Shown piece by piece: positions 1 to 7,757 of a stretch of 42,058 nt of DNA. The notes beneath the pieces are model-generated. The model was not told the DNA's origin. It made no database searches and saw only the letters and a list, made by a program, of their open reading frames with translations. Numbering within the stretch: position 1 is the stretch's first letter; every line of letters starts with the position of its first letter. Location: NCBI GenBank assembly GCA_964390725.1, contig CAYMIW010000026.1, forward strand, positions 1 through 42,058, read 5' to 3'. Both the position numbers and the translations under genes were made by a program. This stretch comes from JAABTH01 sp964390725 (GTDB taxonomy: Bacteria; Bacillota; Dethiobacteria; DTU022).

Positions 1-179
1 ATATAGGTAGGCCAGGAAAAAGTAACCCTGAGGTAAGTGAGGCCATCTGCTGGTTGCTCAGGCAAATCACCAGTATCATTTTCATCAGGAACAGTACTAT
101 CTCCAGCCCCACAGCCAAAAGCAAAAACGCTTAATAAAATAAAAAGCAATATCAATACAAAAACACGTCTGGCAGACAT
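1..179 (-). CDS. Lipoprotein N-terminus, probably a solute-binding protein (partial)
   Basis: Only the first 59 or so codons are in the window; the gene runs off the left edge. ATG at 179 follows a GGGGGA ribosome binding site. The product starts with two arginines, a long Leu/Ile/Phe stretch and a lipobox FAFGC, so it is exported and lipid-anchored. A short Asp/Glu-rich linker follows, then LRVTFSWPTY. That last motif resembles the first strand of family 5 extracellular solute-binding proteins (peptide or nickel ABC transporters), but this is inference from about ten residues. No partner genes are visible. Confidence 0.6.
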   Translation of the reverse strand, partial: MSARRVFVLILLFILLSVFAFGCGAGDSTVPDENDTGDLPEQPADGLTYLRVTFSWPTY

Positions 180-242
180 TCTGCAAGTCCCCCTTTAGAT
201 TAAGGTCGAAACATAATCTTAATTCATTTGACTAAACGGTTG

Positions 243-458
243 TCATTTTAAATATATTTTCAGACCGCCTCCTTTATATGGAGTAATATATACAGAAGTG
301 GATCGGTTTTGTTTTATTAGCACATAAGCAGGACGCAACACAACTGGTAATCTATAGTAGTATTCGGTCTCATAGTTCATTTTCTTGAAGAAATGTGATA
401 AGTTAACTTCTGCCGATTGAATCTGATTCCTTTGTTGTCTCACGACAAGAATATTCAT
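243..458 (-). CDS. Possible small hypothetical protein (71 aa)
   Basis: A 71-codon ORF lies between the divergent-looking lipoprotein start and the PucR regulator, on the same strand as both. The product is basic and Tyr-rich with no membrane segment, signal peptide or recognised motif. I see no clear Shine-Dalgarno ahead of the ATG at 458. It is retained because nothing else occupies the space between the two flanking genes, but it may be non-coding. Confidence 0.3.
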   Translation of the reverse strand: MNILVVRQQRNQIQSAEVNLSHFFKKMNYETEYYYRLPVVLRPAYVLIKQNRSTSVYITPYKGGGLKIYLK

Positions 459-554
459 AGATCTTATCGGGTGTAAACAAATGGGAAAAATAGATAGTAT
501 AATATACCATAATTGGAATGTTAAGTGCTCTATTTTGTAATTTTGTATAGGTAT

Positions 555-2225
555 TTAAGGATTGTTATTCCTGGATGAACGGTGATCGAGAATTTTAGAA
601 AGTTTTAAGGCAATAAGTGTATCGGTGCTTTTACCTTCTTCGATAATTGAGTCGCCCCAGATATCTTTAGCTTTTTGGATTCGGTATTTTACAGTGTTTG
701 GATGAATGTAAAGATGCTTGGCAGCAGCTAAGAGGCTTTTGTGGCATTCAATAAACACTTCGAGAGTGTCTAAAACATTTTGTTCGCACTGGCTGATGTT
801 TGGCAGGACCATTTCAATATATTGCCGTAGCTCGATACACTCAGGAATATGGTAGAGTAACCGGTAAATTCCGAGATCATTATAAAACACGGCGGGGCCG
901 GTATTAGGCAGTTTACCGGCAATGGCAATTGCTGCTTTTGCCTGTTTATAGCTATTGGAAAGTTCTTTTATTGAGCTGACAGGGTTGCCTATACCAACAG
1001 TAAAATCCGCCTGGGCGAAATGTTTTTGGCAGATTATTGCAAGATCATCAACAATAGCTGTGAGATATTCTCGCCTTTTATTACCTCTGCCAGTTGAAAA
1101 AACGATGGCTATTTCATTCTTCTTTACTGAAGCAAGACAATGGGGCGATTTTTTTTCAACTGTCTTACGAATACTTGTGGTCAAGTCATTTGAAGCGCCG
1201 TAATAAATATTCTGTTTTAAATGTTCAATTGTTTTACCGGTAGTTTTGTTTGCCTGTATTACCACTACAACATTCAGGAGAGATATATTTAGATCAAGCA
1301 CTTCACCCTGCTTAATAATTAAATCAACTGAGTCAAAATTACCGAACAATAAATCTTCGCAAATGTTGCTTAACATTTTTTGACGCTGTTCTTCAAAATT
1401 AGTTTTGCGAATAGAATCTAGGGCAACTGCAGTGGAGGCATGTATAATGGCGTAAGCATCTATTTCATCAAACTTGTCGCGTGTTTCCATAACAATTAAA
1501 TATCCATAAACAGTAGATTGGATCATAACTGTTTGTATGGCCACCCGATGGTTTTTCCCCATGATACTAATTTCAGTATAAGTAGGATATTCACAGGTGA
1601 TATTTGCTTTGCAAATCAATTCATGACTGAATAGTTTTGGAATACCATTGTTGATTAATTCAATTTCGTCATTATTATATGTATGTTTTTCAATCACACT
1701 CAATGAAGAATCGAGAAAGACAACGGGGTTATTGACTAGTTGCGCCAGCGATTGCACTATTTCTTTAATTTCAGCGCCATTAATAATTGCCTTTATTAGC
1801 ATAGAACTTATTTCAGTGGAACGGCTTAATTGATAAGCGCGCTTGTTAAATATTGCCTGTAATACAGAGGTTATAACTTTGGCATAAGGCATATCGCCAG
1901 GCATTTTTAATAAAGGTAATGATAAATAATTGGCTGCCTGGATGATTTCCGGTGATAGCAAAACCCCGGGGCCGGGATTATAACAGAAACCGGCAATTAC
2001 CGGGGCCATGTCTTGAATAAGTTTTACCTGTGCAGCAGTGTCTGTTTGGATACCATAAAAGGAAGAAAGAATCAATTCTCCGCCTTTCAACCAGTACATT
2101 GGTTCCGGTACTTCCAACACAGTAACATCACGAATCAGCCGATTAATTCCTTTTTCCCCGGCGAGTATTTCAATGCTCTGCAACTCTGGAAGCTCCAGGG
2201 CGTCTTTTACGGTTATATTAGGCAT
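555..2225 (-). CDS. PucR family transcriptional regulator
   Basis: 556 aa, full length for the family. Residues 1-120 match the PucR N-terminal ligand domain (ITVKDALELPELQ, then EVPEPMYWLKGGELILSS). The middle holds a GGDEF-like regulatory domain without a GGDEF motif. The last 60 residues are the PucR-type helix-turn-helix (SLLAAAKHLYIHPNTVKYRI). An AAAGGTG ribosome binding site precedes ATG 2225. PucR relatives sense small molecules and activate catabolic genes for purines, amino acids or other nitrogen compounds. This one lies at the edge of an anaerobic catabolic locus and may control it or the unusual small ORF on the opposite strand. The ligand is unknown. Confidence 0.9.
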   Translation of the reverse strand: MPNITVKDALELPELQSIEILAGEKGINRLIRDVTVLEVPEPMYWLKGGELILSSFYGIQTDTAAQVKLIQDMAPVIAGFCYNPGPGVLLSPEIIQAANYLSLPLLKMPGDMPYAKVITSVLQAIFNKRAYQLSRSTEISSMLIKAIINGAEIKEIVQSLAQLVNNPVVFLDSSLSVIEKHTYNNDEIELINNGIPKLFSHELICKANITCEYPTYTEISIMGKNHRVAIQTVMIQSTVYGYLIVMETRDKFDEIDAYAIIHASTAVALDSIRKTNFEEQRQKMLSNICEDLLFGNFDSVDLIIKQGEVLDLNISLLNVVVVIQANKTTGKTIEHLKQNIYYGASNDLTTSIRKTVEKKSPHCLASVKKNEIAIVFSTGRGNKRREYLTAIVDDLAIICQKHFAQADFTVGIGNPVSSIKELSNSYKQAKAAIAIAGKLPNTGPAVFYNDLGIYRLLYHIPECIELRQYIEMVLPNISQCEQNVLDTLEVFIECHKSLLAAAKHLYIHPNTVKYRIQKAKDIWGDSIIEEGKSTDTLIALKLSKILDHRSSRNNNP

Positions 2226-2549
2226 AACTGCGCACCTTTCGTTTTCTCTTGAAAATATATTTATGCCTGGTGCTGCACTTAGAAAATATTCAATGTTTAT
2301 TTGATCAAGTAATACCTGTTAAAGCTCTGCTTAGTATCTGTGTGAGATGCGGTAGAAAAGCAAGATCATAGTTTGCTCTTTATAGTAATCTTAATATGTT
2401 CGGTACCAATTGATATTTAACCTGCAAACAGGCAGGAGGGGATCTGTTTTATTTTAGAAAATATCAGGATATAATAGGCTTTAAGGTTTAATGGTTTTAA
2501 ATAATATAATCAAACATGATTAAATTGCCTTGTTACAGGAGTATAAACC
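2226..2549. promoter_or_regulatory. Divergent intergenic region between pucR-like gene and TGA-containing small ORF
   Basis: 324 bases separate the PucR start from the ATG at 2550. It is AT-rich with several TATAAT-like hexamers near 2470 and 2502 on the plus strand, the second about 40 bases upstream of the small ORF's AGGAG. I could not assign a convincing -35 box. No other gene is seen here. A PucR-type activator site is possible but no clear operator could be defined by eye. Confidence 0.4.
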
Positions 2550-2663
2550 ATGGAAATGAAAAAGCAACCCTGGTACACAAAATGTCCGCCCTGACTGTTG
2601 ATTTACTTACTGCTGGGAGCAGTAATTGGCATTTACAGTCTGGTAAAATATCTATTTTCATAA
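2550..2663 (+). CDS. Small membrane protein with in-frame TGA: candidate selenoprotein or broken gene
   Basis: ATG 2550 follows AGGAG (2537-2541) by 8 bases. Reading through the TGA at 2592-2594 gives 37 residues: a polar N-terminus MEMKKQPWYTKCPP, the TGA codon, then an uninterrupted hydrophobic helix (LLIYLLLGAVIGIYSLV), KYLFS and TAA. The TGA makes a Cys-Pro-Pro-x motif, which as selenocysteine would be a C-x-x-U redox motif at a membrane face. A perfect 8-bp hairpin with a GGG loop starts 12 bases after the TGA. The alternative is a TGG to TGA nonsense mutation in a small Trp-containing membrane protein. It cannot be general reading of TGA as Trp, since neighbouring genes end in TGA. I recognise no family. 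Confidence 0.45.
2607..2625 (+). promoter_or_regulatory. Hairpin downstream of TGA codon, possible bacterial SECIS
   Basis: TTACTGCT (2607-2614), loop GGG (2615-2617), AGCAGTAA (2618-2625) form a perfect 8-bp stem. The first loop base lies 21 nt after the TGA. Bacterial SECIS elements are described as a stem with a small apical loop carrying G in its first two positions, 16-37 nt downstream of the UGA, and this fits. There is no T tract, so it is not a terminator. Confidence 0.4.
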
Positions 2664-2692
2664 ATGAAAGCCAATACTAACGATTGGGTAGT

Positions 2693-3265
2693 TTATTTTA
2701 TTTTTTTAATCAGCCAGGCAATGTTGCTGCCCAGTTCAGACATTGTGGCAACCCCTTCCTGATCTGAATCCACATCACCGGGATCTTTGGCCAGGCCCAA
2801 ATTCCAGTATGTGGAGCCGGGGACGATCATTCCATTAATAAAAAAGAAATTGTTTATCGTTTGAAGCACGTTCATTGCACCTGCCCTGCGGGCAGGTGCA
2901 ACAGCTGCTCCGACTTTTCTTTTTAATAGATCGCCGTTTCCTTTTGCCACGTATCCGGCCCGATCAATTAAGGCTTTTGTTTCGGCGGTTACATCGGCAA
3001 AATAAGTTGGTGAGCCGATTATTATTCCATCGGCCTCAAGCATCTTCTCAACACAGCTGTTCACGATATCATCATCGTAATAACAACGTTTTTCTTTCGA
3101 TTCCCTGCACCGGAGACAGGCAGTGCAACCACGTTTAATGTTTCCGGCCAGGTTGATCGTTTCGCAATCAATTCCTTCATTCTCCAAAACTTTTAAGACA
3201 TGATTAATCATCAAAGAGGTGTTGCCATTTTTGCGGGGGCTTCCATTAAAAGCAACTACTTTCAT
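2693..3265 (-). CDS. Flavodoxin-fold NAD(P)H-dependent FMN reductase / iron-sulfur flavoprotein
   Basis: 190 aa with the FMN phosphate-binding loop NGSPRKNGNTS at residues 7-17 and the GSPTYFADVTAETKALIDR segment typical of NADPH-dependent FMN reductases. Residues around 47-62 hold Cys-x2-Cys-x2-Cys and a further Cys (CTACLRCRE, then KRC), as in iron-sulfur flavoproteins that bind a [4Fe-4S] cluster next to FMN. Such proteins move electrons in anaerobes. AAGGAG precedes ATG 3265. It converges with the TGA-containing small ORF, leaving 29 bases between them. The partner is unknown. Confidence 0.85.
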   Translation of the reverse strand: MKVVAFNGSPRKNGNTSLMINHVLKVLENEGIDCETINLAGNIKRGCTACLRCRESKEKRCYYDDDIVNSCVEKMLEADGIIIGSPTYFADVTAETKALIDRAGYVAKGNGDLLKRKVGAAVAPARRAGAMNVLQTINNFFFINGMIVPGSTYWNLGLAKDPGDVDSDQEGVATMSELGSNIAWLIKKIK

Positions 3266-3344
3266 TGTTAATAACTCCTTCTTGCTATTTTGTGGTTTAG
3301 CGGATTAGCATTCAGGTTTACCTTTTAATATGTAACTGCCCTTT

Positions 3345-3368
3345 AAAAAAACTGGTTTTTACAACCTG
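3345..3368 (-). terminator. Intrinsic terminator for the corrinoid/methyltransferase operon
   Basis: Read on the minus strand, CAGGTT (3368-3363), a GTAAA loop and AACCAG form a short stem with one mismatch, followed at once by seven T (3351-3345). It lies about 90 bases past the stop of the methyltransferase gene. An outer CCCTTTA/TAAAGGG pair also encloses it. Confidence 0.5.
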
Positions 3369-3394
3369 TAAAGGGTTCGGAGCTGTGATAACCG

Positions 3395-3418
3395 CGATTT
3401 TGAGTCGTGCGCCTTCAA
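3395..3418 (-). repeat. tRNA-Ser(CGA) fragment, att-like direct repeat copy
   Basis: 24 bases identical at 23 positions to 21083-21106, inside the intact tRNA-Ser, in the same orientation. The copied part covers the end of the D loop and most of the anticodon arm. The acceptor and T arms are absent, so this is not a functional tRNA. With the complete tRNA 17.7 kb away it has the geometry of an integrative-element attachment pair. No integrase is seen in between. Confidence 0.65.
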
Positions 3419-3459
3419 ATACGGTCTTAAGATTGTTGAAATAGTAAGGCTTGAAATAT

Positions 3460-4695
3460 TTAATAATAACCGTATTTTTCTACTGCTTCATAAACTGCTT
3501 TCAAGTTCTCTATGGGGGTTTCACGAGGCAGTGCAAGCACATCCGGAGACAGAATAAAACCTCCACCGGGTTTAAGTTCTTCCAACAACTCCATAATATA
3601 ACGTTCATTATCCTCAGGTGTTCCTACGATCATCATAGAAGCCTTTAGTCCTCCAGATACGCAGGTATGCCCCTCTAAAATCTTTTTTGCTTTTCGGACA
3701 TCTGTTTTTTCAAAGGCAGCAATCCCCCATCCTTTGGGCAGCTCCAGGATGGTCTCTAGGTGAGCGTCATGGCGGCCTTCAAAAAAAACATGAGACTTAA
3801 TACCTTCCTTCAGCAACCTTGTAATAAGTTCCTTCAAGGTGGGCCAAAAAAATTCTTTATATAGCTGAGGAGATAGATACTCGTTTAAGTGGATGGGGAA
3901 GAACACGAAAGGGGAACCCATAGTTTTAGCGGTTATAGCTAGTTTATATATAGGTTCAACAGTAGCTTCCACCGCAGCCTTGACCTTGTCCGGGTACTTA
4001 CGAAGGTCCAGGATTAGATTGGGGATATCTCGTAGAAAATCACCTATATAATCTAAAGGGGCGTAACCAAACCCCATAACCGGAGGAGTAAAGCCTAGCT
4101 CCATGAAATCTAGAAACATATTATGCATATTGTTCTGCTGCCTGGCCATCTCCATTCCCGCCCGGACCATGGTTGCCATAGCCTGGGGAGAGTTGAGGTT
4201 CTCAAGGTTTTTGCTGGTGCGAGGTAGGATCTTCTCAAATGAAAATTTCACCGGATCCACTATGTATTCATCATATTCATGTGGTTGCATGTAAGTTCCA
4301 CCAATAAATTGTGAGGAACTGTTCTCGGAAAGTTCTCTTCCGGGAAAGCGAGCGTAACTGACCTTTAAGATGTCATTAATAGGACCGCTGATAGTAGACA
4401 ACCCCTGAGCCAGATCCGGATAATCCGAAAAAGCCAAAGCCGGAACAAAGTTATTTACCCCGAACAGTCCGGCTAAAGTCATTTCACTGGGAAAATCTTT
4501 AAGAAACTTTACCGCTGCTTGACGGGCTTTGTCGAAGTCGAAATGAACTTCATAATTAGTAAATCCTGCATAAGCAGCAACTATGTCGCCAGCAAATCCC
4601 ATCATAGGGACCCGGTCAGGTACTTTGAGCTCCGCTGCATCTTGTAGCCTTTTCAAGCGCTTCTGAGCTGCTTTTTGAACATCCTTCCCCGCCAT
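3460..4695 (-). CDS. Uroporphyrinogen decarboxylase-family (UroD/MtaA-like) corrinoid methyltransferase
   Basis: 411 aa of the UroD fold used by MtaA/CmuA-type and O-demethylase-type methyltransferases, with segments such as RVPMMGFAGDIVAAYAGF near the N-terminus, SPQLYKEFFWPTLKELI and HVFFEGRHDAHLE in the barrel, and GGFILSPDV near the C-terminus. AAGGAG precedes ATG 4695 and overlaps the end of the upstream corrinoid-protein gene (6-base gap), so the two are co-translated partners. UroD-type enzymes move methyl groups to or from cobalamin carried on a partner corrinoid protein. A heme-synthesis role is unlikely given that partner and no heme genes nearby. The methyl donor or acceptor cannot be read from the sequence. 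Confidence 0.85.
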   Translation of the reverse strand: MAGKDVQKAAQKRLKRLQDAAELKVPDRVPMMGFAGDIVAAYAGFTNYEVHFDFDKARQAAVKFLKDFPSEMTLAGLFGVNNFVPALAFSDYPDLAQGLSTISGPINDILKVSYARFPGRELSENSSSQFIGGTYMQPHEYDEYIVDPVKFSFEKILPRTSKNLENLNSPQAMATMVRAGMEMARQQNNMHNMFLDFMELGFTPPVMGFGYAPLDYIGDFLRDIPNLILDLRKYPDKVKAAVEATVEPIYKLAITAKTMGSPFVFFPIHLNEYLSPQLYKEFFWPTLKELITRLLKEGIKSHVFFEGRHDAHLETILELPKGWGIAAFEKTDVRKAKKILEGHTCVSGGLKASMMIVGTPEDNERYIMELLEELKPGGGFILSPDVLALPRETPIENLKAVYEAVEKYGYY

Positions 4696-4701
4696 TTTAG
4701 C

Positions 4702-5334
4702 TCACTCCTTTGCGCTTAGTAACTCGTTGCATAACCTGACACCGCGAGCAGCATCATCTGCCCAGGCGTCTGCCCCGATATAATTCATTACTGATTCACT
4801 GGTTCTTCCGCCACCGATTATTATCTTTATATTATCTCGTGACCCTGCTGCTTTAAGAGCATCAACTGTTACTTTCATGGCTTCTACACCAGAGGTGATC
4901 AAGCAGGACATACCTAGTAGGTCAGGATTATGTTTTTTAACTGCTTCAACAAAAATCTCCGCCGGTAAATCAACCCCAAGATCAAAGACTCTAATACCGG
5001 AAGCTTCAGCCATAACCTTAAATATATCTTTACCAATGGTATGGACATCACTGGACACCGTTCCCAGCACCATAGTGCCAACTTTTCTAACGCTGTCCTT
5101 TTTAAGTTGCGGCAGTACTATTTCCATGATCTGGTTGAAAATATCTCCGGCACAAATTAACTCAGATAAAAAAAATTCTTCGTTTTCAAATTTAGCTCCC
5201 ACCAAATCCATGGCTTCCTTGCATGTATCTAAAACTTTCACCACTTCACCAGGGTTAGTCATCATTTCTCTGGCAGTATTGACAGCTTTTTTCTCATTCA
5301 TTTCTATAAAATATTTCAGCAATTGTTCAGTCAT
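4702..5334 (-). CDS. Corrinoid protein (cobalamin-binding methyl carrier)
   Basis: 210 aa with the two-domain layout of MtaC/MtvC-like proteins. Residues 1-90 are a helical cap domain; from about 90 comes a Rossmann-like B12 domain. The cobalamin-ligand signature is present as D-V-H-T-I-G (in GTVSSDVHTIGKDI), the His being the lower axial ligand. The SCLITSGV and IIIGGGRTSE segments match the SxL and GG nucleotide-loop motifs. It directly precedes its likely UroD-type methyltransferase. AGAGGT precedes ATG 5334. A corrinoid reactivase and a second methyltransferase are not in the window. Confidence 0.92.
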   Translation of the reverse strand: MTEQLLKYFIEMNEKKAVNTAREMMTNPGEVVKVLDTCKEAMDLVGAKFENEEFFLSELICAGDIFNQIMEIVLPQLKKDSVRKVGTMVLGTVSSDVHTIGKDIFKVMAEASGIRVFDLGVDLPAEIFVEAVKKHNPDLLGMSCLITSGVEAMKVTVDALKAAGSRDNIKIIIGGGRTSESVMNYIGADAWADDAARGVRLCNELLSAKE

Positions 5335-5406
5335 TAATTAGCTACCTCTAGGAGTATAAGGAACTTTCATATATATAGTTTAAGACAAGTATCTGCTTTT
5401 CGTATT

Positions 5407-6360
5407 TCAATCACGTTCTGTGTTTATTCCGTTCAGTAACTGGTGTTCATTAACAAATACATATGTGCGCTTTTTAAGCTCTGCACGAATAAGAGTTTCC
5501 ACTTTAGTAACGCCATTGAACAAGGATATTTCGCGTGTTATGAAGTTATATAATGCTGCATGGTCTTCCATAACGAGTATGGCAAGTACATTATAGCTGG
5601 TCATCAATGTCATAATGCTATGTACTTCTGGAAAAGCGGACAGATGTTCACAAACATCAATTACTTTCTTTGGTTCGGTTTCAATTAAAACATAAGCTAC
5701 AGCAGTAAAACCCAGCAATTTAGTATGGTTGGGCACAACTGTTATTTTAATGATCTCCTCATTGATCAGCTTGGCGACTCTTCGAGTTGTAGAGGCTGCA
5801 CTAATTCCGTATTTACCTGCCAGCTTAGTTAAATTAGCGCGTCCGTTTTTTCGAAGGTCAGCTATTAGCTGTTCATCAATGCTGTCTAGTCGAACTGGCT
5901 TGTCAATCAATGAACCTGGTTTAAAAAACTTTTCATAACTTTTTTTTCTATCCATAATAAAGAACGTGTCTATCTTGTAAACACCATCAATATTAGGCAA
6001 TTCCTCACGCACTAATTTATATAGCATGTTAATATCGGGATATTCAGCAAATATTAGAACATTGAATCTCCCAAACATAACAGCAATGGAGCTGATGTAT
6101 GGACTTTCTATTAACTTATTGCATACATCGTCGATTTGCTTCAGGTTAACATTCAAGGCAAAGACGATCTGAAAATTATAACCAATCTTATAGGGATTGG
6201 GTACAGCCTGAATCGAAATCAGATCGTCTTTCAACATTTTTGCAACCCTGTTAGAAACAGTTGATACTTTTACATTGAGGTCTTTGGCCAATTTTGAGTA
6301 GCTGTAGCGACCGTTATCTGACAGAGCTTTTATAATCTGATAATTTAGGTTATCGAGCAT
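5407..6360 (-). CDS. Tandem-duplicated Lrp/AsnC family regulator
   Basis: 317 aa, about twice the usual 150 aa, because one chain carries two complete Lrp/AsnC units. Unit 1: HTH at residues 2-50 (QIIKALSDNGRYSYSKLA, VSTVSNRVAKML), then a RAM ligand domain. Unit 2 starts near 158 with LDSIDEQLIADLRKNGRAN, HTH ISAASTTRRVAKLI, then a second RAM domain. AGGGGAG precedes ATG 6360. It sits 23 bases after the activase gene, so is probably in the same operon. Double-headed Lrp proteins occur in archaea and anaerobic bacteria and usually bind an amino-acid-like effector. It is a plausible local regulator of the divergent promoters at 9.9 kb. Confidence 0.9.
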   Translation of the reverse strand: MLDNLNYQIIKALSDNGRYSYSKLAKDLNVKVSTVSNRVAKMLKDDLISIQAVPNPYKIGYNFQIVFALNVNLKQIDDVCNKLIESPYISSIAVMFGRFNVLIFAEYPDINMLYKLVREELPNIDGVYKIDTFFIMDRKKSYEKFFKPGSLIDKPVRLDSIDEQLIADLRKNGRANLTKLAGKYGISAASTTRRVAKLINEEIIKITVVPNHTKLLGFTAVAYVLIETEPKKVIDVCEHLSAFPEVHSIMTLMTSYNVLAILVMEDHAALYNFITREISLFNGVTKVETLIRAELKKRTYVFVNEHQLLNGINTERD

Positions 6361-6383
6361 TGTTCTCCCCTGTAAGTGAAGAA

Positions 6384-7313
6384 TTAACCACCAAATTGAA
6401 CATTCAGCCCATGATCAATGAAGATTTGTTTCGCGCTGTTCAAATCCTCTTGAGTAAGCATATTCCTGCTTATATTATTTAAGTGATATGTCATGCCGAG
6501 TTCACTAAACTTTATTTTTCCATATTCGTGAAAAGGGATGATATCTACACGCTCAATTGACGTTAAGTTACTTAAAAAAGCCGCTGTAGATTCTAAATTA
6601 TTTTTTGAATCGTTGTGGTTCGGAATAAGCGGTATTCGAATGATAATTGGCTTTCTTAATTTGTCAAGTTTTATAAGGTTGTTCAATATAATCTCATTTG
6701 AAAGGCCTGTATTCTCAATGTGCGTTTTTCTGTCTATACATTTTACATCAAACAATAAAAGATCAGCCTCTTTAAGAACAGCAAAACCTTCATCGCTGAA
6801 TGTATAACCACAGGTATCTACTGCAGTGTGTATATAGTTCTTTTTACATTCTCTTATAAGTGCAAGAGTAAATTCTGGTTGGAAAGTTGGCTCTCCACCG
6901 CCAATGGTTACACCACCTTCAAATTGACGATAAAATAACTCGTCCTTTTTTATTATTTCCATTACTTCGGTTACTGTCATATATTTACCAATTATTTCAA
7001 GTGCTCCTCTATAGCATGTGTCTACACATTTTCCACATAAAGTGCACAAATCCCTATTGATCAATAAACGGCATTCCGATTCTATATGGCTAATAGAAAA
7101 AACGCCGTCAGGACATATGTCAATACATTTGCCACAACCATTACAAAGTGAAGCTATAAACTTGACCTGGGGATCTGGCTTTTGTCCTTCCGGGTTGCAG
7201 CACCATAGGCAACTTAACGGGCATCCTTTTAAAAAAATAGTAGTACGGACGCCATAGCCATCGACGAACGAACCATGAACGACATTAAAAATTACCCCTA
7301 AGGTCTCATCCAT
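6384..7313 (-). CDS. Glycyl-radical enzyme activating enzyme (radical SAM)
   Basis: 309 aa. The radical SAM cluster motif C31-x3-C35-x2-C38 is in KGCPLSCLWCCNPEG, the form usual for activases of PFL2-type glycyl radical enzymes. Residues about 57-100 insert two ferredoxin-like [4Fe-4S] motifs (CNGCGKCIDICP and CTLCGKCVDTC), also usual there. The SAM-binding GGGEP motif is intact (EGGVTIGGGEPTF). The enzyme would reductively cleave SAM and abstract hydrogen from the Gly of its partner. The only partner here is the rightward gene at 13285, in which that Gly is Thr, so the activase looks sound while its target does not. GAGAGG precedes ATG 7313. Confidence 0.93.
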   Translation of the reverse strand: MDETLGVIFNVVHGSFVDGYGVRTTIFLKGCPLSCLWCCNPEGQKPDPQVKFIASLCNGCGKCIDICPDGVFSISHIESECRLLINRDLCTLCGKCVDTCYRGALEIIGKYMTVTEVMEIIKKDELFYRQFEGGVTIGGGEPTFQPEFTLALIRECKKNYIHTAVDTCGYTFSDEGFAVLKEADLLLFDVKCIDRKTHIENTGLSNEIILNNLIKLDKLRKPIIIRIPLIPNHNDSKNNLESTAAFLSNLTSIERVDIIPFHEYGKIKFSELGMTYHLNNISRNMLTQEDLNSAKQIFIDHGLNVQFGG

Positions 7314-7344
7314 AACCTGTTCCTCTCACTGAAAATTTCACAGT

Positions 7345-7383
7345 ATGCCCGGAAGAGAATAAATAAATATTCGGTCCGGGCAT
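7345..7383 (-). other. Intercistronic stem-loop between ferredoxin and activase genes
   Basis: ATGCCCGG (7345-7352) pairs perfectly with CCGGGCAT (7376-7383), with an inner GAATA/TATTC pair. There is no T tract on the minus strand, so it is more likely an mRNA processing or stabilising element, or a weak attenuator lowering activase expression relative to the upstream redox genes. Confidence 0.5.
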
Positions 7384-7445
7384 TTATGGTTGTGCCGTGT
7401 TCTATTCCTTACATATTGCACATGAGTATCATATTCAAATATTAA

Positions 7446-7724
7446 TTATTCTTCAAATGTATCATATATCTTTTTATAATCTACAGGGGCAATACCAAAG
7501 TCAAGAAGATTGTGTAACGGAATCTTGACATCGATAGCGATCTCCGGGCAACCGATTTCACAGAAACAACACATATCACATTCGCCGGGGTATGATACAA
7601 TAGGAGTATTATTTTCTTCGTCCCAGCTAAAAACATCCTGGGGGCAGTAATTATAACAATTTTTGCAGCCAGAGCATAGCTTCGTATTAATATCCGGCCC
7701 ATAGTTTATTTTGATATTATACAT
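7446..7724 (-). CDS. Ferredoxin with two [4Fe-4S] motifs (AprB-like partner)
   Basis: 92 aa. First motif CSGCKNCYNYCP, second CDMCCFCEIGCP, each able to bind a [4Fe-4S] cluster. A 30-residue C-terminal tail follows. A perfect AAGGAGG lies 7 bases before ATG 7724. It begins 33 bases after the flavoprotein gene. The pairing of an AprA/FrdA-like flavoprotein with a small dicluster ferredoxin resembles adenylylsulfate reductase AprAB, but AprB is longer (about 150 aa), so only the electron-transfer principle is transferable. Confidence 0.88.
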   Translation of the reverse strand: MYNIKINYGPDINTKLCSGCKNCYNYCPQDVFSWDEENNTPIVSYPGECDMCCFCEIGCPEIAIDVKIPLHNLLDFGIAPVDYKKIYDTFEE

Positions 7725-7757
7725 GATTATCCTCCTTTTTATAATTGCTAACTTAAC

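Noticed and set aside
2592..2594. TGA read generally as tryptophan (alternative genetic code)
   Set aside because: Several intact genes here end in TGA (for example the DctP and GHKL ATPase genes), so TGA is a normal stop in this organism.
3460..4695. Heme biosynthesis hemE
   Set aside because: It is adjacent and nearly coupled to a corrinoid carrier gene and has no other heme genes nearby; UroD-type methyltransferase fits better.
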